Source of the DNA: Collybiopsis luxurians FD-317 M1
Lineage: Eukaryota; Basidiomycota; Agaricomycetes; Agaricales; Omphalotaceae
DNA length: 64,000 bases
Assembly (NCBI GenBank): GCA_000827265.1
Contig: KN834823.1
Coordinates: forward strand, 8,063-72,062
Reading direction: 5' to 3'
In this document: one piece after another, positions 46,802 through 58,241 of the stretch
How the letters are laid out: every line of letters begins with the position of its first letter
How positions within the stretch are numbered: position 1 is the stretch's first letter
The notes under the pieces: generated by a model
Database searches by the model: none
Told to the model about the DNA's origin: nothing
The model's input: the letters and a program-made list of their open reading frames with translations, nothing else
Made by a program: the position numbers and the translations under genes

Positions 46802-48470
46802 TTTACCAGTGATTTCCTCTGGTGGAATTGGTTCTGCTATTTCAGCTGGAACTGGTATAACAGGCTGTTCCGACTCAGTGATTGATGTTTCCAAATTTCC
46901 TAAATTTCCATCCTCCCCTTCAACGAGTTGGATCTGCCTGTCAGAGAATACTACATTTCATTCAGTTGTTACCGTTTTTCTTTCTGGCCAATAGATATAG
47001 TGTCCTTCTGACTCTGTGTCAATACCTATCCATTGTCCTTCATGTGCCTGTGGTTCCAATTTTCCAGGGCTGACTTCCCTTTTAACATAAACTGTACTAC
47101 CAAAAATGTGAAAGTTAGAAATATCTGGAACTTTACTAAACCGTTTTTCAAATGGGGTGGCCATTCCTATGGCTTTATTTGGTGTCCTATTCCAGACATA
47201 GATGGCATAGCGCATCATAAAACCCCATAGCCATTTTGGGAGTCCTGATGAAATCATAATACTTCGGACTGCATTAAGCAATGTCCGATGGGTCCGTTCA
47301 GCAATTCCATTATGTTCCGGAGTGTCATGAACTGTTAACCTCCATCTGGTGCCTAGTCGCTCCAAGTATGCAGTAAATTTGTGGCTGAGAAATTCTCCTC
47401 CTCAATCAGAGTGAAGAATTTTGACAGTAGTGCCGTATTGGGTTTGGAGACTGGTTTGAAGGATGACATACTGAGTAAATGCTTCATCTTTGCTTTTAAG
47501 CAAAGGTTCCTCCAACCATATGGTAGCTTCATCCACAATGGTGAGTGCATAAGTGCAGTGATTTATGGTATGAACAGAAGCTGGTCCCCATAAATCCATA
47601 TGAAAAATATCACCAAAATTTTCTGCATGGGGGGATGATCTGATTTTGGCAATAGGAAATCTTGTAGCTTTGGCTAGCATACAAGCACGGCATTCTGGTT
47701 TGTCCATCTGTTTAGGATTCAGTTTGATCCCACGAACCTGGTTTTTCTGGAACATATGCTTCACATAAGTGTAATTCTGATGTCCAGAAATGCAATGGGC
47801 TTCATAGAGTGAAACCTGTCTGTCAGCTTTAGTTGCATAAGCATACTCTGTGGGACAGATTTGATATAGTCCATCGACTTTGGGAATTATTCCCACTTGC
47901 TCCCCTTGTTTGTTAGCAATCTCCATAATGCCATTTTCAATATGGATGGCATATCCTGCATCATCAAGTTTCCCCAATGAAATGAGAGTGTTGGGGGTGT
48001 TAGGGCATAGCAAAGTGTTATATAGCAATAAGGGTTTTACCATGCCCTTATGGGTTATGGGGAGATCAAGGTGAAGCGTACCAGATATGTTGGCTGTGAA
48101 AGTTTCACCATTTGCTGCTTGAATGGTCCTAGTATAGGTAGGTCTGCAATTTTTCAATTCATCACCAAGGGGTGTCATATGGGAAGAGCATCCGGAGTCA
48201 AACAAGATGGCTCCATAGCTATGAGAAACAGAGTGTGCCATTTCTTTGTGATTGGCTTCATGCTCCTCTAGTTGTTCTGAAGCTTGTATAGCAGGTCCTG
48301 CTTCCACCATAGAATTAGCAATGTCAGAGAAGTCAAAAATTACTTGTCCAGATTCCCCTTTTGAAATTTCAGCAGCTACCCATGATGATTCTGGAATTTC
48401 TTCAATTGTAGATGAAGAAGCGACCTCTGTGTTTTTGGATGTTCTCCAGTTTCTGTCACTAGGCTTTTTA
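46802..48470 (-). pseudogene. Copia element 2: protease and integrase
   Basis: On the minus strand the protease site is ILFDSGCSSHMTPL (about 48210-48170), intact. The GAG-pre-integrase part (EAHCISGHQNYTYVKHM, CRACMLAKATRFP) and the integrase core (FHMDLWGPASV, ILHSD-stop-GGEFLSH, TVHDTPEHNGIAERTHR) follow, then WNRTPNKAIGMATPFEKRF and HIFGSTVYV. TGAs at 47402-47404 (after ILHSD, where HSDRGGEF is the family motif) and 46958-46960 (before NVVFS, usually RNVVF) are explained by CGA to TGA. Otherwise the protein is complete. Confidence 0.9.
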
Positions 48471-49942
48471 CCTTTTGGAGATTCTCCTTTTGTCTCCTTT
48501 GCCTGGTATGCTTGGTTTCTCTGTTGTTTCTGCGATGGACATTGACTAGCAAAATGTCCTTTGCCTCCACAATTATAGCAAGTGGAGTTGTCAGATTGAC
48601 TAGGTCCTCCTCCTCTGCTATTACCTCTGCCTCTGGTATTACCTCGGAAATTACCTCGGAAATTACCTCTATTATTTCCTCGGCCTCGAAAATTTCCTTG
48701 TCCTCGATTATTGTTACCAGCATAGTTTGCCGATTCCTTCTTGGCTGGTTGATTTGTCCTTACATGCCCCATTGCTTCAGCACGTATGGTGGATATTAAC
48801 TCCTGTGGAGTTAGTTTGGTACCTGTTTTCTTGGATACAACAATCAGGGCATTGATTGTTGGTAGAAATATTTTCGGGATGGAGGCAATAATGGTGTTAA
48901 TGAAAATATCATCAGTTATATCGATACTCCTCTTTGCAAGGTTGTCCCGAATTTCTATCATGGTGTCAAGGTGAGTGTTAACCTTTGCAGGGTCATAGCA
49001 CATAAGAGAGTGAAGTTGTCTTTGCAAATGCAATTCAGCAAGTGCATTCTTGGAATCGTAGTCTTCCAGCAAGTTTCTCCACAACGCTTGGGTAGAGGTG
49101 TGGTGTTTGTACCTTCAGAAAATTCCATCCGATAGCCTACCAATGATAGTGTTTAGCAAATCACTATCCTTTTCTTTATCCTCATCTGTTGGTTTCCTTT
49201 CATCATCGTCATCTAGACTAATCCCATAAGGATTCCAGGTCAGATAGTCTCCATATTTAATAGACTTAGCTGCCAATTCCACTTGAGTTTTCCATGTGTC
49301 CCAGTTAGACCCATCAGCTTTAAGGATGGTTACCTTATCGAATGCCTTTATAGCTTTGGACATGTTGTCGTCACTTTCTGAGTTAGAATCTAAGTCAGAA
49401 TTATCACTGTCAGATGAATCAGGGTCAGGATCTGGCTCTGGTGGAGTAGGTGATCTGCGCGGTAGATTTGGGACTGGGTTGGAGGCTGGTGGAGGTGAGG
49501 GTGGGTTTGTTCCTGGATATGGGAATTCTGGTTCAGGATCTGGGTCTGGTTTTGGAGTTTCTGGTGGTTCCAATAATGGAGATGAGTGAGGTACTTGAGA
49601 AGATACTTCCTGGGTAGATATATGACAAAGATGACTCCTAATAACTTCTTCTTGCCCTTTCTCAGTTGGTTTTCCCCAGTGTGGGAAAGGTCTGGTATGT
49701 GTTACATTGTACCTATTTGGGCAAGGCTGTGTATTACAGCTATAATATTTTTTGTCAGTTTGGTTCCAGGCAAAATCTTTTAGATCTTTGTCAATATCAA
49801 AACAATGCTCTGCTAGTGCACAAGATGCTTCTGGATCTGTAGCTCGAGGGGGCAATGGTTGCCTCTGTGGTGTGCTCCTACCTGATGGAGTTCTTATTCC
49901 GGATGGTTTTCGTGATGCTGGCAGGTTAAGCTTTGGTGGCAT
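48471..49942 (-). pseudogene. Copia element 2: Gag
   Basis: ATG at 49942 (MPPKLNLPASRKPSGIRTP). An unusual N-terminal region with CNTQPCPNRYNVTH is followed by a Pro-rich and then Asp/Ser-rich linker (SSDSDNSDLDSNSESDD). The capsid region is DKVTILKADGSNWDTWKTQ, WRNLLEDYDSKNALAELHLQ and INTIIASIP. An Arg/Gly-rich stretch (GNFRGRGNNRGNFRGNFRG) precedes the knuckle CYNCGGKGHFASQC at about 48580-48540. A single TGA at 49115-49117, after LSDGIF, stands where arginine is expected. The leading ~190 residues before the capsid are longer than in typical copia Gags. Confidence 0.88.
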
Positions 49943-50009
49943 GAAAAATTTATAGTTACCGCTGTTATACTCCCTTCGATGGTTAGGGCTTTAAGCGGGG
50001 CCCATAACC

Positions 50010-50417
50010 TATTAGAGGTTATGGACTTGAGAATGAATTAGCTGAAGTGCACACAGCACTAAGTTGATCACACAGATCAAAAGGGGGAAAAAGCGCCACT
50101 AGATTGTTTGTGTATGTAGGTGGCTTTATATACAAGTACACAATGATATATGTGGTCAACCATTGGCTGGATAAAAGATAGATGAGAACATGTAACTAAG
50201 TATCATGAGAACTAGTACACGAGAATGGGTATATGTGATAGGAATCATGAGAACTGAGATGTGATGGTGGGATGAGATATAAGTACACTACTACTAAAGA
50301 TAGAACAGTGTGAGATAGCAAGGGAACATAAATATAAGTATAGTAAAACTACGAGAAAGTGTTCCATAGATAGATATATCCAATTGTACCTTGTGAATAC
50401 CTAATAATAATCCAATA
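50010..50417 (-). repeat. 5' LTR of copia element 2
   Basis: 408 bp, followed at 50418-50422 by GACAA. Confidence 0.95.
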
Positions 50418-50422
50418 GACAA

Positions 50423-51617
50423 TCTATTTGAAACTTGTAGCACTGCTTCCACTGACACTGATCTCAATGACCCCTTGTTTGGTCTTGCTGATGAAGATGA
50501 CAATGGACCACTGCCTCTTGTTCCTGTCTCTGACTCTTCCAATGATGATGAACCCCCATCCCTCCAACCTGTTGATGACTCTGACAATGAATACTATGCT
50601 CACAGGAGCCCATGCTATCCCTTTGGGAGAGCTACTCTAGACTGCGCTGAAGCATGTGCCAAACTTATGCTCAAGTTATACCATTGGGATGCTGAAACTG
50701 ATGTATGGTATGATCAGTCATCTACCACAAAGCCTGTGGAACTATCAAACCTACCTGTGTGGTAGCTGCCAACAGAAATCTCCATGATGTCTATATCTCT
50801 TCTGACAAACTTGCTTTACTTGATCTGGCAAATCACATTACTCCAGAAGATGAGAGCTGTACCTTTATGCACATCCTGGACTTGGGCTGTACAAAACATA
50901 TATCCCCTGATCCATCACTCTTTGAGAGTATTGAGCACTGTCCTCTGAGGTGATTGAACACTGCCAAGAAGAAGTTCTTTGAAGCTACTCATTGCAGAGA
51001 GGCTTCCATTCCAATCCAGTCCAATGATCTCATGCTACTGAACACTCTCTATGTTCCCAAGTTAGCCAACACCCTCATTTCTATCAGATGTCTTGATGAT
51101 GCTGGATATACTGTCACCTTTGGCAATGGGAAGGCTGAGATCAGATACAAAGATGGCACACTTGTCAGTACCATACCCAAATCTAATGGACTGTATTGTA
51201 TCATCAGCACTGAGGAAGCTGATGCTGCCATTGAGATGCTCACCTTCAATGAACTCCACTGATGTATGGGTCACATCTCCCACTGAGCTGCAGAAAATCT
51301 TGTCTGTGGAGGCTTTGTCAATGGTATTGCTTTAGAGAGCAATGATGCACCACAGTGCAAGACATGCATCCTTGCCAAGATGTCATGCAAACCAGTTCCA
51401 AAGGTGCACCAAGGGGAGTGCACTATGGAATTTGGTGAACAGATTCATTTGGACATTTGGGGACTGGCAACCATTGAATCTAAAGGAGGAAAATGTTACT
51501 TTGTCATGGTCACCAATGATCACTCCCAACTCACTCACCTGTTCTTGCTCTGTGCCAAGAGTGAAGCCTTTCAAGCTTATGTCCAATATGAGTCCCTCAT
51601 CTGTAATCCCCTGAAGC
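50423..51617 (+). pseudogene. Copia element 1: end of Gag, protease and start of integrase
   Basis: Reading resumes with LFETCSTASTD and an acidic linker. The protease site is HILDLGCTKHISPDP (50870-50914): D-S-G has become D-L-G. NTLYVPKLANTLISIRCLD and GAG-pre-integrase (LH-stop-CMGHISH) follow. In relatives the latter reads HRRMGH, so TGA-TGT replaces a likely CGA-CGT. Integrase start: CKTCILAKMSCKPVPK, FGEQIHLDIWGL and TNDHSQLTHLF. It is interrupted at 51617 by an inverted-repeat element and continues at 52544 in frame. Confidence 0.85.
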
Positions 51618-51619
51618 AT

Positions 51620-52541
51620 CAGGAAAAAGGCCCTATAGCCCAGGCACATATGGGTTGTTATGGGTTGTCCTCAGGCAGTTTAAGGCTTCTCAGGAGTCCT
51701 GGGCTACATAGGCTGTCCAGGATGCTAAGGGACACCCCCCAAATCCTGCAAAGCCTGAGAGTGCCTGGGGATCCCTGAGGATCCCTGAGGCTGCCCTGAA
51801 GATCCCTGGGGATCTTTCAGGTGTCCTGAGGCTTCAATACATAAATGTGAAATAATAAAATATACTTTCATCTGTTCTTCTATTTACCCTACTCTTGTAT
51901 TGCTTTAATGTACTGTAGTATTGTATTTTATTATATAGCTGTAATGGTTTATTGCTACCTATTACTTTAGTTTTACTAGTCAGTTATTATACTTTAAGTA
52001 CAGTTTGTTATACTAATATAAGCTCTGTATTGACTTAACATACTTGACCACAGTATATTTGTGTAGTACAAAGCCTATACACATGTACATAGTATATATA
52101 CAATAAGTTATAATAATATTGTGCATGTTTGGACCATGGGAAAATTTTTTTGATTGTAGACAGTTCACAGTGAGCTCATCAGGTGATTCATAAAAAAAAG
52201 TGAAACCTCTGTATAATTCTCACCAAATAAATATTCTGGTTGTGCATTTACACAAGAATAATGCATAACTATATATTTGCAATCTAATTTTATATAATTT
52301 ATAGCATTTAGAATATTTCTGCTTCTGTGATCCTCAGGGAGCCCCAGGGAGCCCTCAGAGACTCTCAGGTTATTTTCAAACATCTTCCAGGGAGCCTAGA
52401 AATTGGCCCAAAACCTGGGAATCCTAAGCAGCCTAAGCAACTTGAAGTACCTGAGAGTGCCTGAAGGGTCCTAGGATTTGTCCATTTTCCTGGGAATCCT
52501 CAGGATTCCTGTATTTGCCTGGGCTTAAGGTACTTTTCCTG
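51620..52541. mobile_element. 922-bp non-autonomous inverted-repeat DNA element
   Basis: Ends: CAGGAAAAAGGCCCTATAGC and, reverse-complemented from the right, CAGGAAAAGTACCTTAAGCC. Both continue into GCCCAGGCA. AT flanks both sides (51618-51619 and 52542-52543) and occurs once in the rebuilt integrase frame (KHKVIIKI). Both ends have dense CCTGAGG/CCTGGGG subterminal repeats; the centre is AT-rich and non-coding. A 2-bp duplication with subterminal repeats would fit a CMC/Plavaka-like family, but that is inference. Confidence 0.75.
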
Positions 52542-52543
52542 AT

Positions 52544-54917
52544 AAGGTCATAATCAAAATTTTCCACTCCAATGTTGGTGGAGAATATGTCAATGAAGAA
52601 TTCAAGACTCACCTGAAGAATCATGGTACCATCCACCACTTCACTGTCCATGACACTCCTGAAGAGAATGGCATAGCTGAACAGCTTAATCTTACACTCC
52701 TTCAACGAGTCCATGCCATGCTACATGAAAGTGGTCTGCCAAGGTCACTCTGGGCAGAAGCAATCCACCATACTGTTTGGTTGAAGAACTGCACCTTTAC
52801 TAGTGCTCTTAGTGGAAGGACACTGTATGAAGTTGCATATAAACAAAAGCCAAATCTGGCTAACATTCCAGTGTGGAGTACTGAAGGTTTTGTCTTGAAG
52901 AAGAATCTGGCCAAACTTTTTGTTTGAGCTTGAATTGGACAAAGTTGAACAGGGTTTAACAATGGTGAATAGCATTATGAGGTCAGCCAGGGGCACAGAG
53001 TTTATTAGAAGGATACAAAGACTGTTACAGTGGAGAGGTCTATTATCTTTAGGAGAGAGGAAGGGAAGATAAAGGGTTTCATCAAAGAGGAGGAGATTGG
53101 TATTGAAATTGAGCGGGAGAGGAATGACTCACTGGATTCCAATTCCAATCCCAACACAGCCACACCAGAGCCCAGCCTGGAATCTGCTCTGGAACTTGCT
53201 CTACCAGAAACCCACAATGTAGTTGCTTCACCACCAAGTAGCAAAAACTCCAGATACTCACAATGTCATTGCCAAATCAACAAAAGCCATGACATCATGA
53301 GCATTCCTCCCACTCCTGCACCAGCCCCACCTCACCACAGTATGAGGGAATGACATCCACCTTCCAGATATAACCCAGACCTTTTATATGGCATCCAGAA
53401 TACTGTATATTTTGCTCCCACAGTAACTCCACCAGCCATTCCAGAAGATACTACTGCTGAACAAGCCCTCCTTGCCAACATTTCTCAAACTGAAGGCCTG
53501 GAACCTGTAAACCTCACTGAGGCCAGGTGCTCTGTGGTTTGGCCAAAATGGGCTAAGGCCATAGAGGAAGAATTAGAAAATCTGCAAGAGCACCATACCT
53601 GGGATGTTATCAATATGCCGGTTCATGCCAATCTAGTTGGTACCAAATGGGTATTTCATATCAAGAAGAATGCCAAGGGCTGTATTGAGCACTATAAGGT
53701 GTGTCTCATTGCTCAAGGCTTTACTCAGGTTGAAGGTATTGATTTCTTTGAACATTTCCCACCTCTCCATTATCCATGTTTGTGTTGCCTTAGGTGCCCA
53801 GCTCAATCTTGAAATTCACCAAGTTGATGTAAAAGATGCATACCTCAATGGCAATCTCATTTAGAATGAAGAAATCTACATCAAACATTGTCCTGGTTAC
53901 CCTCTGTCTCCAATGCCATCCACTATATGCTTAAAGCTCAACTGTCCTATCTATGGTTTATGTCAAAGTGGCTGTTACTGGTATATCAAGTTTGGCACTA
54001 CAATCAAGGCACTATTGGGGATGGAATGTTGTGATGTGGATCATGCTGTCTTTTATAGACACAAAGACAGCAAGCTCATTATTATTATCTGTTCAGTTGA
54101 TGATCTGACAATTCTCACCTCTTCTGTAGAGTTGATTGAACTAGTGAAAACAAAGCTCCAGGAAGCTTTCATTATCACCAATATGGGTGAAATTCACTGG
54201 ATCCTAGGGATCAAAGTCAAATGCAACTGCACCACTCATACCATCTCTCTTTCCCAAAAATCCTATATTGACTCTATTGTTTGCCTATTCAAGCTTGAGA
54301 ACTCTCATCCATCTGCTATTCCTCTTGATACCCACAAATGTCTATCCATCATGCAATGCCCACAGAATCCTGCTGAAGCTGCTCTTATGCAGGACATTCT
54401 GTATTGTACCCTTATTGGGAAGCTTATGTATGCTTCTATCAGAACTCAAGTCAACATTGCATTTGCTGTCCACATCTTATCCCAATTTCTCACCAATCCT
54501 GGAATGGTGCACTTCAATGAAGGAAGGTGCACAATCAAGTATCTCAAGGGTACTAATGATTGGGTAATCATCTATGGACTCAAATCCAATGATGTTACAG
54601 GATGGGTTGATGCCAATGGAAATATGGCTGAGGACTGCCACACTGTTACTGGTTGGGTCTACACTATCAATGGTGGAGCTGTTAGTTGGGGATCACATTC
54701 CTAGACCCTGGTCACTCTCTCCACTGCTGAATCTGAATATGTTGCTGCTACTGATGCCACCAAGGAAGGCCTTTGGATCTGGTCATTTATTGCTCAAATC
54801 TTTGAGCCCACCTTCACACTCATTCAGAACCCAACCATTCTTAACTCTGACAACCAGGCCACTATTGCTATCTCAAAGGACCATCAGTTCCATGGTCATA
54901 CCAAACATATTGATGTG
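52544..54917 (+). pseudogene. Copia element 1: integrase core, reverse transcriptase, RNase H
   Basis: Integrase continues with NVGGEYVNEEFKTHL and TVHDTPEENGIAEQ, then WAEAIHHTVWLKNCTF. A diverged acidic linker follows. RT begins WAKAIEEELENLQEHHTW, TKWVFHIKKNAKG and AQGFTQVEGIDFFE. After a shift come EIHQVDVKDAYLNGNLI, YGLCQSGCYWY and the catalytic CSVDDL (tyrosine lost). RNase H has TGWVDANGNMAED and LSTAESEYVAATDATKEGLW after a TAG, then SDNQATIAISKDHQFHGHTKHID. At 54917 it meets the LTR remnant. Multiple stops and frameshifts make it inactive. Confidence 0.88.
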
Positions 54918-55085
54918 GGCAAGTACCTACATTTCTCTTACATTTACCTTTACTTACAGTACAATAATCTCTGCTGTTTATTACAGGTAATTTAGACACT
55001 TTGACTATCTTGTTCAGGCTCTGAGTCTCTGCCATTTATTACAGATCCCCTGAGCCCATTTGAATGACCAAATACTTATTCAACA
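54918..55085 (+). repeat. 3' LTR remnant of copia element 1
   Basis: GCAAGTACCTACATTTCTC to ATTCAACA matches 43103-43272. The first ~230 bp of the LTR and the end of RNase H were deleted together. GTCAG follows. Confidence 0.85.
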
Positions 55086-55380
55086 GTCAGAACTTTGAGC
55101 TGATTGATCAGCTCAATGGCTTGATTCATGTCAAGGAATGGTTTCATGGATGTTTTAATCACATATTAGGTTTGCTTCATACTATTTATTTAGTCCATTC
55201 TCTGCATCTCACTCTCTATAGTGGGTGGGGAAGGATGGATATGGAATCTCTGGTATGGAGTTCTGTAAAAATAAATATGCAAAATATGGCCATACCAAAG
55301 CTACTGTGGAGAAACATTGTAAGCATACAGAACTGGAACATAATGACAATGGCCTGCAAATATATAGAACACCACAATAA
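55086..55380 (+). pseudogene. Mutator-like transposase, second part after the copia insertion
   Basis: With the copia element and one GTCAG removed, QVTGGQ continues as NFELIDQLNGLIHVKEWFHG. YLVHSLHLTLYSGW follows and, after a shift, CKNKYAKYGHTKATVEKHC and ELEHNDNG. The last piece resembles the GRTK...NDGRAPDT region of this transposase family. It ends near a TAA at 55378. From 55305 on it is shared with 13905-13978. Confidence 0.6.
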
Positions 55381-56750
55381 AGAGTAGAATGGCAGGCAGT
55401 CAGTCCTTTTACATAGAAACAATCAGAAAGGCTTACAAGGACAACAGTAATAGAAAGATTGTAGTGGCTGACTTCAACTGCAGCTAAGCAAAGTTTGGAG
55501 AAATATCTGAACAGATCAAATACATGCTTCTCCAGATCTGTAGCACAAAACAACTGTTGACTTTAACTTGATGCCCTGCCGTTGATAATGGGCCAACGCT
55601 GCCGCGTGGCAGGGACTCGTGCCCAGCATACTACATCTTCTCATATGCCGTCAAAGCCGTGCAATGATGAGCACAGGTTATATGACATCACAAAATGCAA
55701 TCCCACCTTAATGTAGCTTAGTTCCATTGGACCGGATCTTCTCATATGCCGTCAAAGCCTTGGAATATCAATTGCAATATAATCCCATGATAGTTATACC
55801 ATATCCACCATTTAGTTTGAGTAATCGATATTATGAGACTAATACAAAATTGCCTGTCTAGGATCAGGCACGGAATTCACCACCTCAAAAACTCGGCATT
55901 CCATTTCATTCCATGCACTCGTAATCAAACTTGAGTAAATATTCCAGAACACATTTCGCACAATTTTATAACAGTATTAGATATATTCTAAAAAAGGCAT
56001 GGGTCAGTTTTGAGAGCAGTGGCAGGAGAGTTCAAATAAATAGTAAATTGAAACCCTGATTTTTTTTGGTGGAATAATAAAAGCAATATGAATGATATTC
56101 CTAAACTTACAGCAACCAAGCCTGCAGTCTTGAAGGTCAAATCTTGTCAGCTATGCGTGCAAAGCTAGCTTGTATCCTGTAGGCCTACCACCAAAGACCA
56201 GAATATAGGATGTTCAATAATGGTGAAAAATTCCCCGAAAAGACTTCCAGATGGAAACAAGAAACAACAGTTATGGTCAGAGAGATTTCTTTGAAGGTAA
56301 AAAAACAAGGTAAAGAACTAACAACATGGTGGAGTGATATAAAGCATGAGAAAACAATGCCACCTGCAGAGTTTCCAGAGTCCTGTTGAGGTTCAATAAG
56401 GCATGGCCTATGAGTTCATATATCAAGCAATGGTACCAAATTACTCCAACCTGTCAATATGATATGGATCAGTAATCATTAAAGATAAGAAATGCACTAC
56501 TATCTTTAGGGCAAAAGGATCAATAGTATACTGCTGGTAATAGTTTGCTACTTGTGCAGTCAAGATACCTAAGATCACACAGGAGATGCTGTAGCCAATA
56601 AATACAACACCAAAGGTGTCATTAAGTGAAGTTCCTAAAGGAGGAGAAACAGTTATGGGGCATGCACTGCTTGTCTGGTTGGCAAAGGTCATATTAGATG
56701 AATAGATGGAGCCAGAGTGGTGGGGGACAAACAGACCATGGGAGCACTAG
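55381..56750 (-). pseudogene. DUF6534-like membrane protein gene, second copy, truncated
   Basis: It repeats the first exons of the gene at 12929-14986: MTFANQTSSACPI (56692), DTFGVVFIGYSISCVILGI, QVANYYQQY and DPFALKIVVHF, and the middle region near 55400-55550 (AAVEVSHYNLSITVVLV). The last exon with CTLNTRK is absent. The splice region after KIVV has a small deletion (CATAT in place of CACCTAGCTCTC). A short structured repeat (55565-55923) is inserted in it. The function of the family is not known. Confidence 0.5.
55565..55923 (+). repeat. Short structured repeat, copy 2
   Basis: It interrupts GTTGACTTT/ATCAAACT, which is continuous (with one G between) at 14156-14175 in the duplicate segment. 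It is 359 bp and keeps all its CpGs though the surrounding segment is CpG-poor. Confidence 0.8.
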
Positions 56751-57010
56751 CTTTTTAAGAAAAATATTCAGAGGATGATAAAGCTGTTAAAATGATATTG
56801 ATGTTTGTGGGTATCATTTTGGATCATCTGATCAATACATATACATCATTTCAAATTTATAGATAGTCAATTACTCATTACATCAACTCTCTTATAGCTA
56901 CATTTATGTTATTCGCTTGTATTATTAATGTTTGTCACATTGTGTGCTGCTTACAGGCTGTACTATGATCTAGGGTTCATCATGCTCTGATATCTTTACA
57001 TATACATGTT

Positions 57011-57942
57011 TTAGGGTTTGATATATGTTGTTATAGGGTTTGGTAGCTTTAGTATATATACTGTAACTCAACTCATATTACAGACAATTCACATAGTTCT
57101 TCTAACTACTTGAGTACTTGCTCATGTTAGGACTCTGTTTAATTTTTCACTTTGAATGCCCTACTCAGTGATGAACAGCTGTCTAATATTTTGGTAGCAT
57201 CATATTTTGTTCCTTACATTTAACTAACCATATTCGTGCTAGCACTTAAATCATTCAAGCGGCAGTACATAAGATCACAGTGATGCCGCAGCAGAACTTA
57301 GCTATACTGCACAGCAACTATTTGAGCTGCGCTACGCAATTGACAAGCTGACATGACTGTTTTGCACAGTAATATAAAGCTCCTCAGTTTGAGTATTTTA
57401 ACCTGTCAATAAGTATCATAGTATTTACAGTTGTATTCTATAGCTAAACAATCATTACTGTTATATCTTTGAAATTGCTCACCAAATACTTGAATGAAGG
57501 TCTATCTCTAAGACTATACATTTGAGTAGCTCTATTAAATTGCATAATATCCACCATTAGTTGACTACAAGTCCACCTAAGTCATTGTTTACCAAATTGC
57601 ATCCATATTAAAATGCTGTAGTCATAGCCATTGTTTACATACAGCAAAAATCTGCATTACATGTCCAGCCATCCAGTACGAGTACATAACACTTCACTTC
57701 ACAGCTCTAACAACATCTCTCATCTCTCTATCTTCACGTACACTCAGTGAGTGGAGTCTTAACTGCTCTTATTCTGATTGCTGTTTCAACCAAAGGGGTG
57801 GTTGCATTGTCCACAGCCATCCAAGTTTATTGTCAGTCTGATGGGAGAATTCATACTAATCAACTTGAGGAAGATTTAAAAATAGCTATGCCCTGGTAAC
57901 TGACAGCATAGATACAGTACAGTACTAACAAGCAACAACAAG
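57011..57942. other. No gene seen
   Basis: AT-rich, CpG-poor, no frame of note. The duplication with 15116-15182 ends at about 57050. Confidence 0.4.
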
Positions 57943-58241
57943 TCCTAGACAGGCAATTTTGTATTAGTCTCATAGTATTGATTACTTAAACTAAATGGTG
58001 GATACGGTATAACTATCATGGGATTATATTGCAATTGAGATTCCAAGGCTTTGACGGCATATGAGAAGATCCGGTCCAATGGAACTAAGCTACATTAAGG
58101 TGGGATTGTATTTTGTGATGTCATATAACCTGTGCTCATCATTTCATGGCTTTGACGGCATATGAGAAGATGTAGTATGCTGGGCACGAGTCCCTGCCAC
58201 GCGGCAGCGTTGGCCCATTACCAACGGCAGGGCATCAAGTT
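57943..58241 (-). repeat. Short structured repeat, copy 3, inverted and lacking its last ~60 bp
   Basis: On the minus strand it runs from AACTTGATGCCCTGCC through both CTTCTCATATGCCGTC segments to GCCTGTCTAGGA, where similarity to the other copies stops. Confidence 0.8.

Larger units (their letters stand above)
44496..50417 (-). mobile_element. Ty1/copia element 2, full length, minus strand, with TA...TA LTR ends
   Basis: Two 408-bp LTRs and GACAA duplications bound a complete gag-pol read on the minus strand. The LTRs differ at five bases (98.8% identity by count), four of which fall in CpG-derived sites. The element begins TATTGGATTATT and ends CCTCTAATA, a non-canonical TA...TA motif. Primer-binding region GGTTATGGGCCCCGC follows the 5' LTR and a purine tract GGTTTGAAGGGGAG precedes the 3' LTR. 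Confidence 0.95.
42873..55085 (+). mobile_element. Ty1/copia element 1, with two later insertions inside
   Basis: Bounded by GTCAG on both sides (42868-42872 and 55086-55090). LTR ends are TGTTGAAT and ATTCAACA. It contains gag, protease, integrase, RT and RNase H in copia order on the plus strand. It is split by copia element 2 (44496-50417) and a 922-bp inverted-repeat element (51620-52541). A deletion joins RNase H directly to the last 168 bp of the 3' LTR. Confidence 0.9.
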
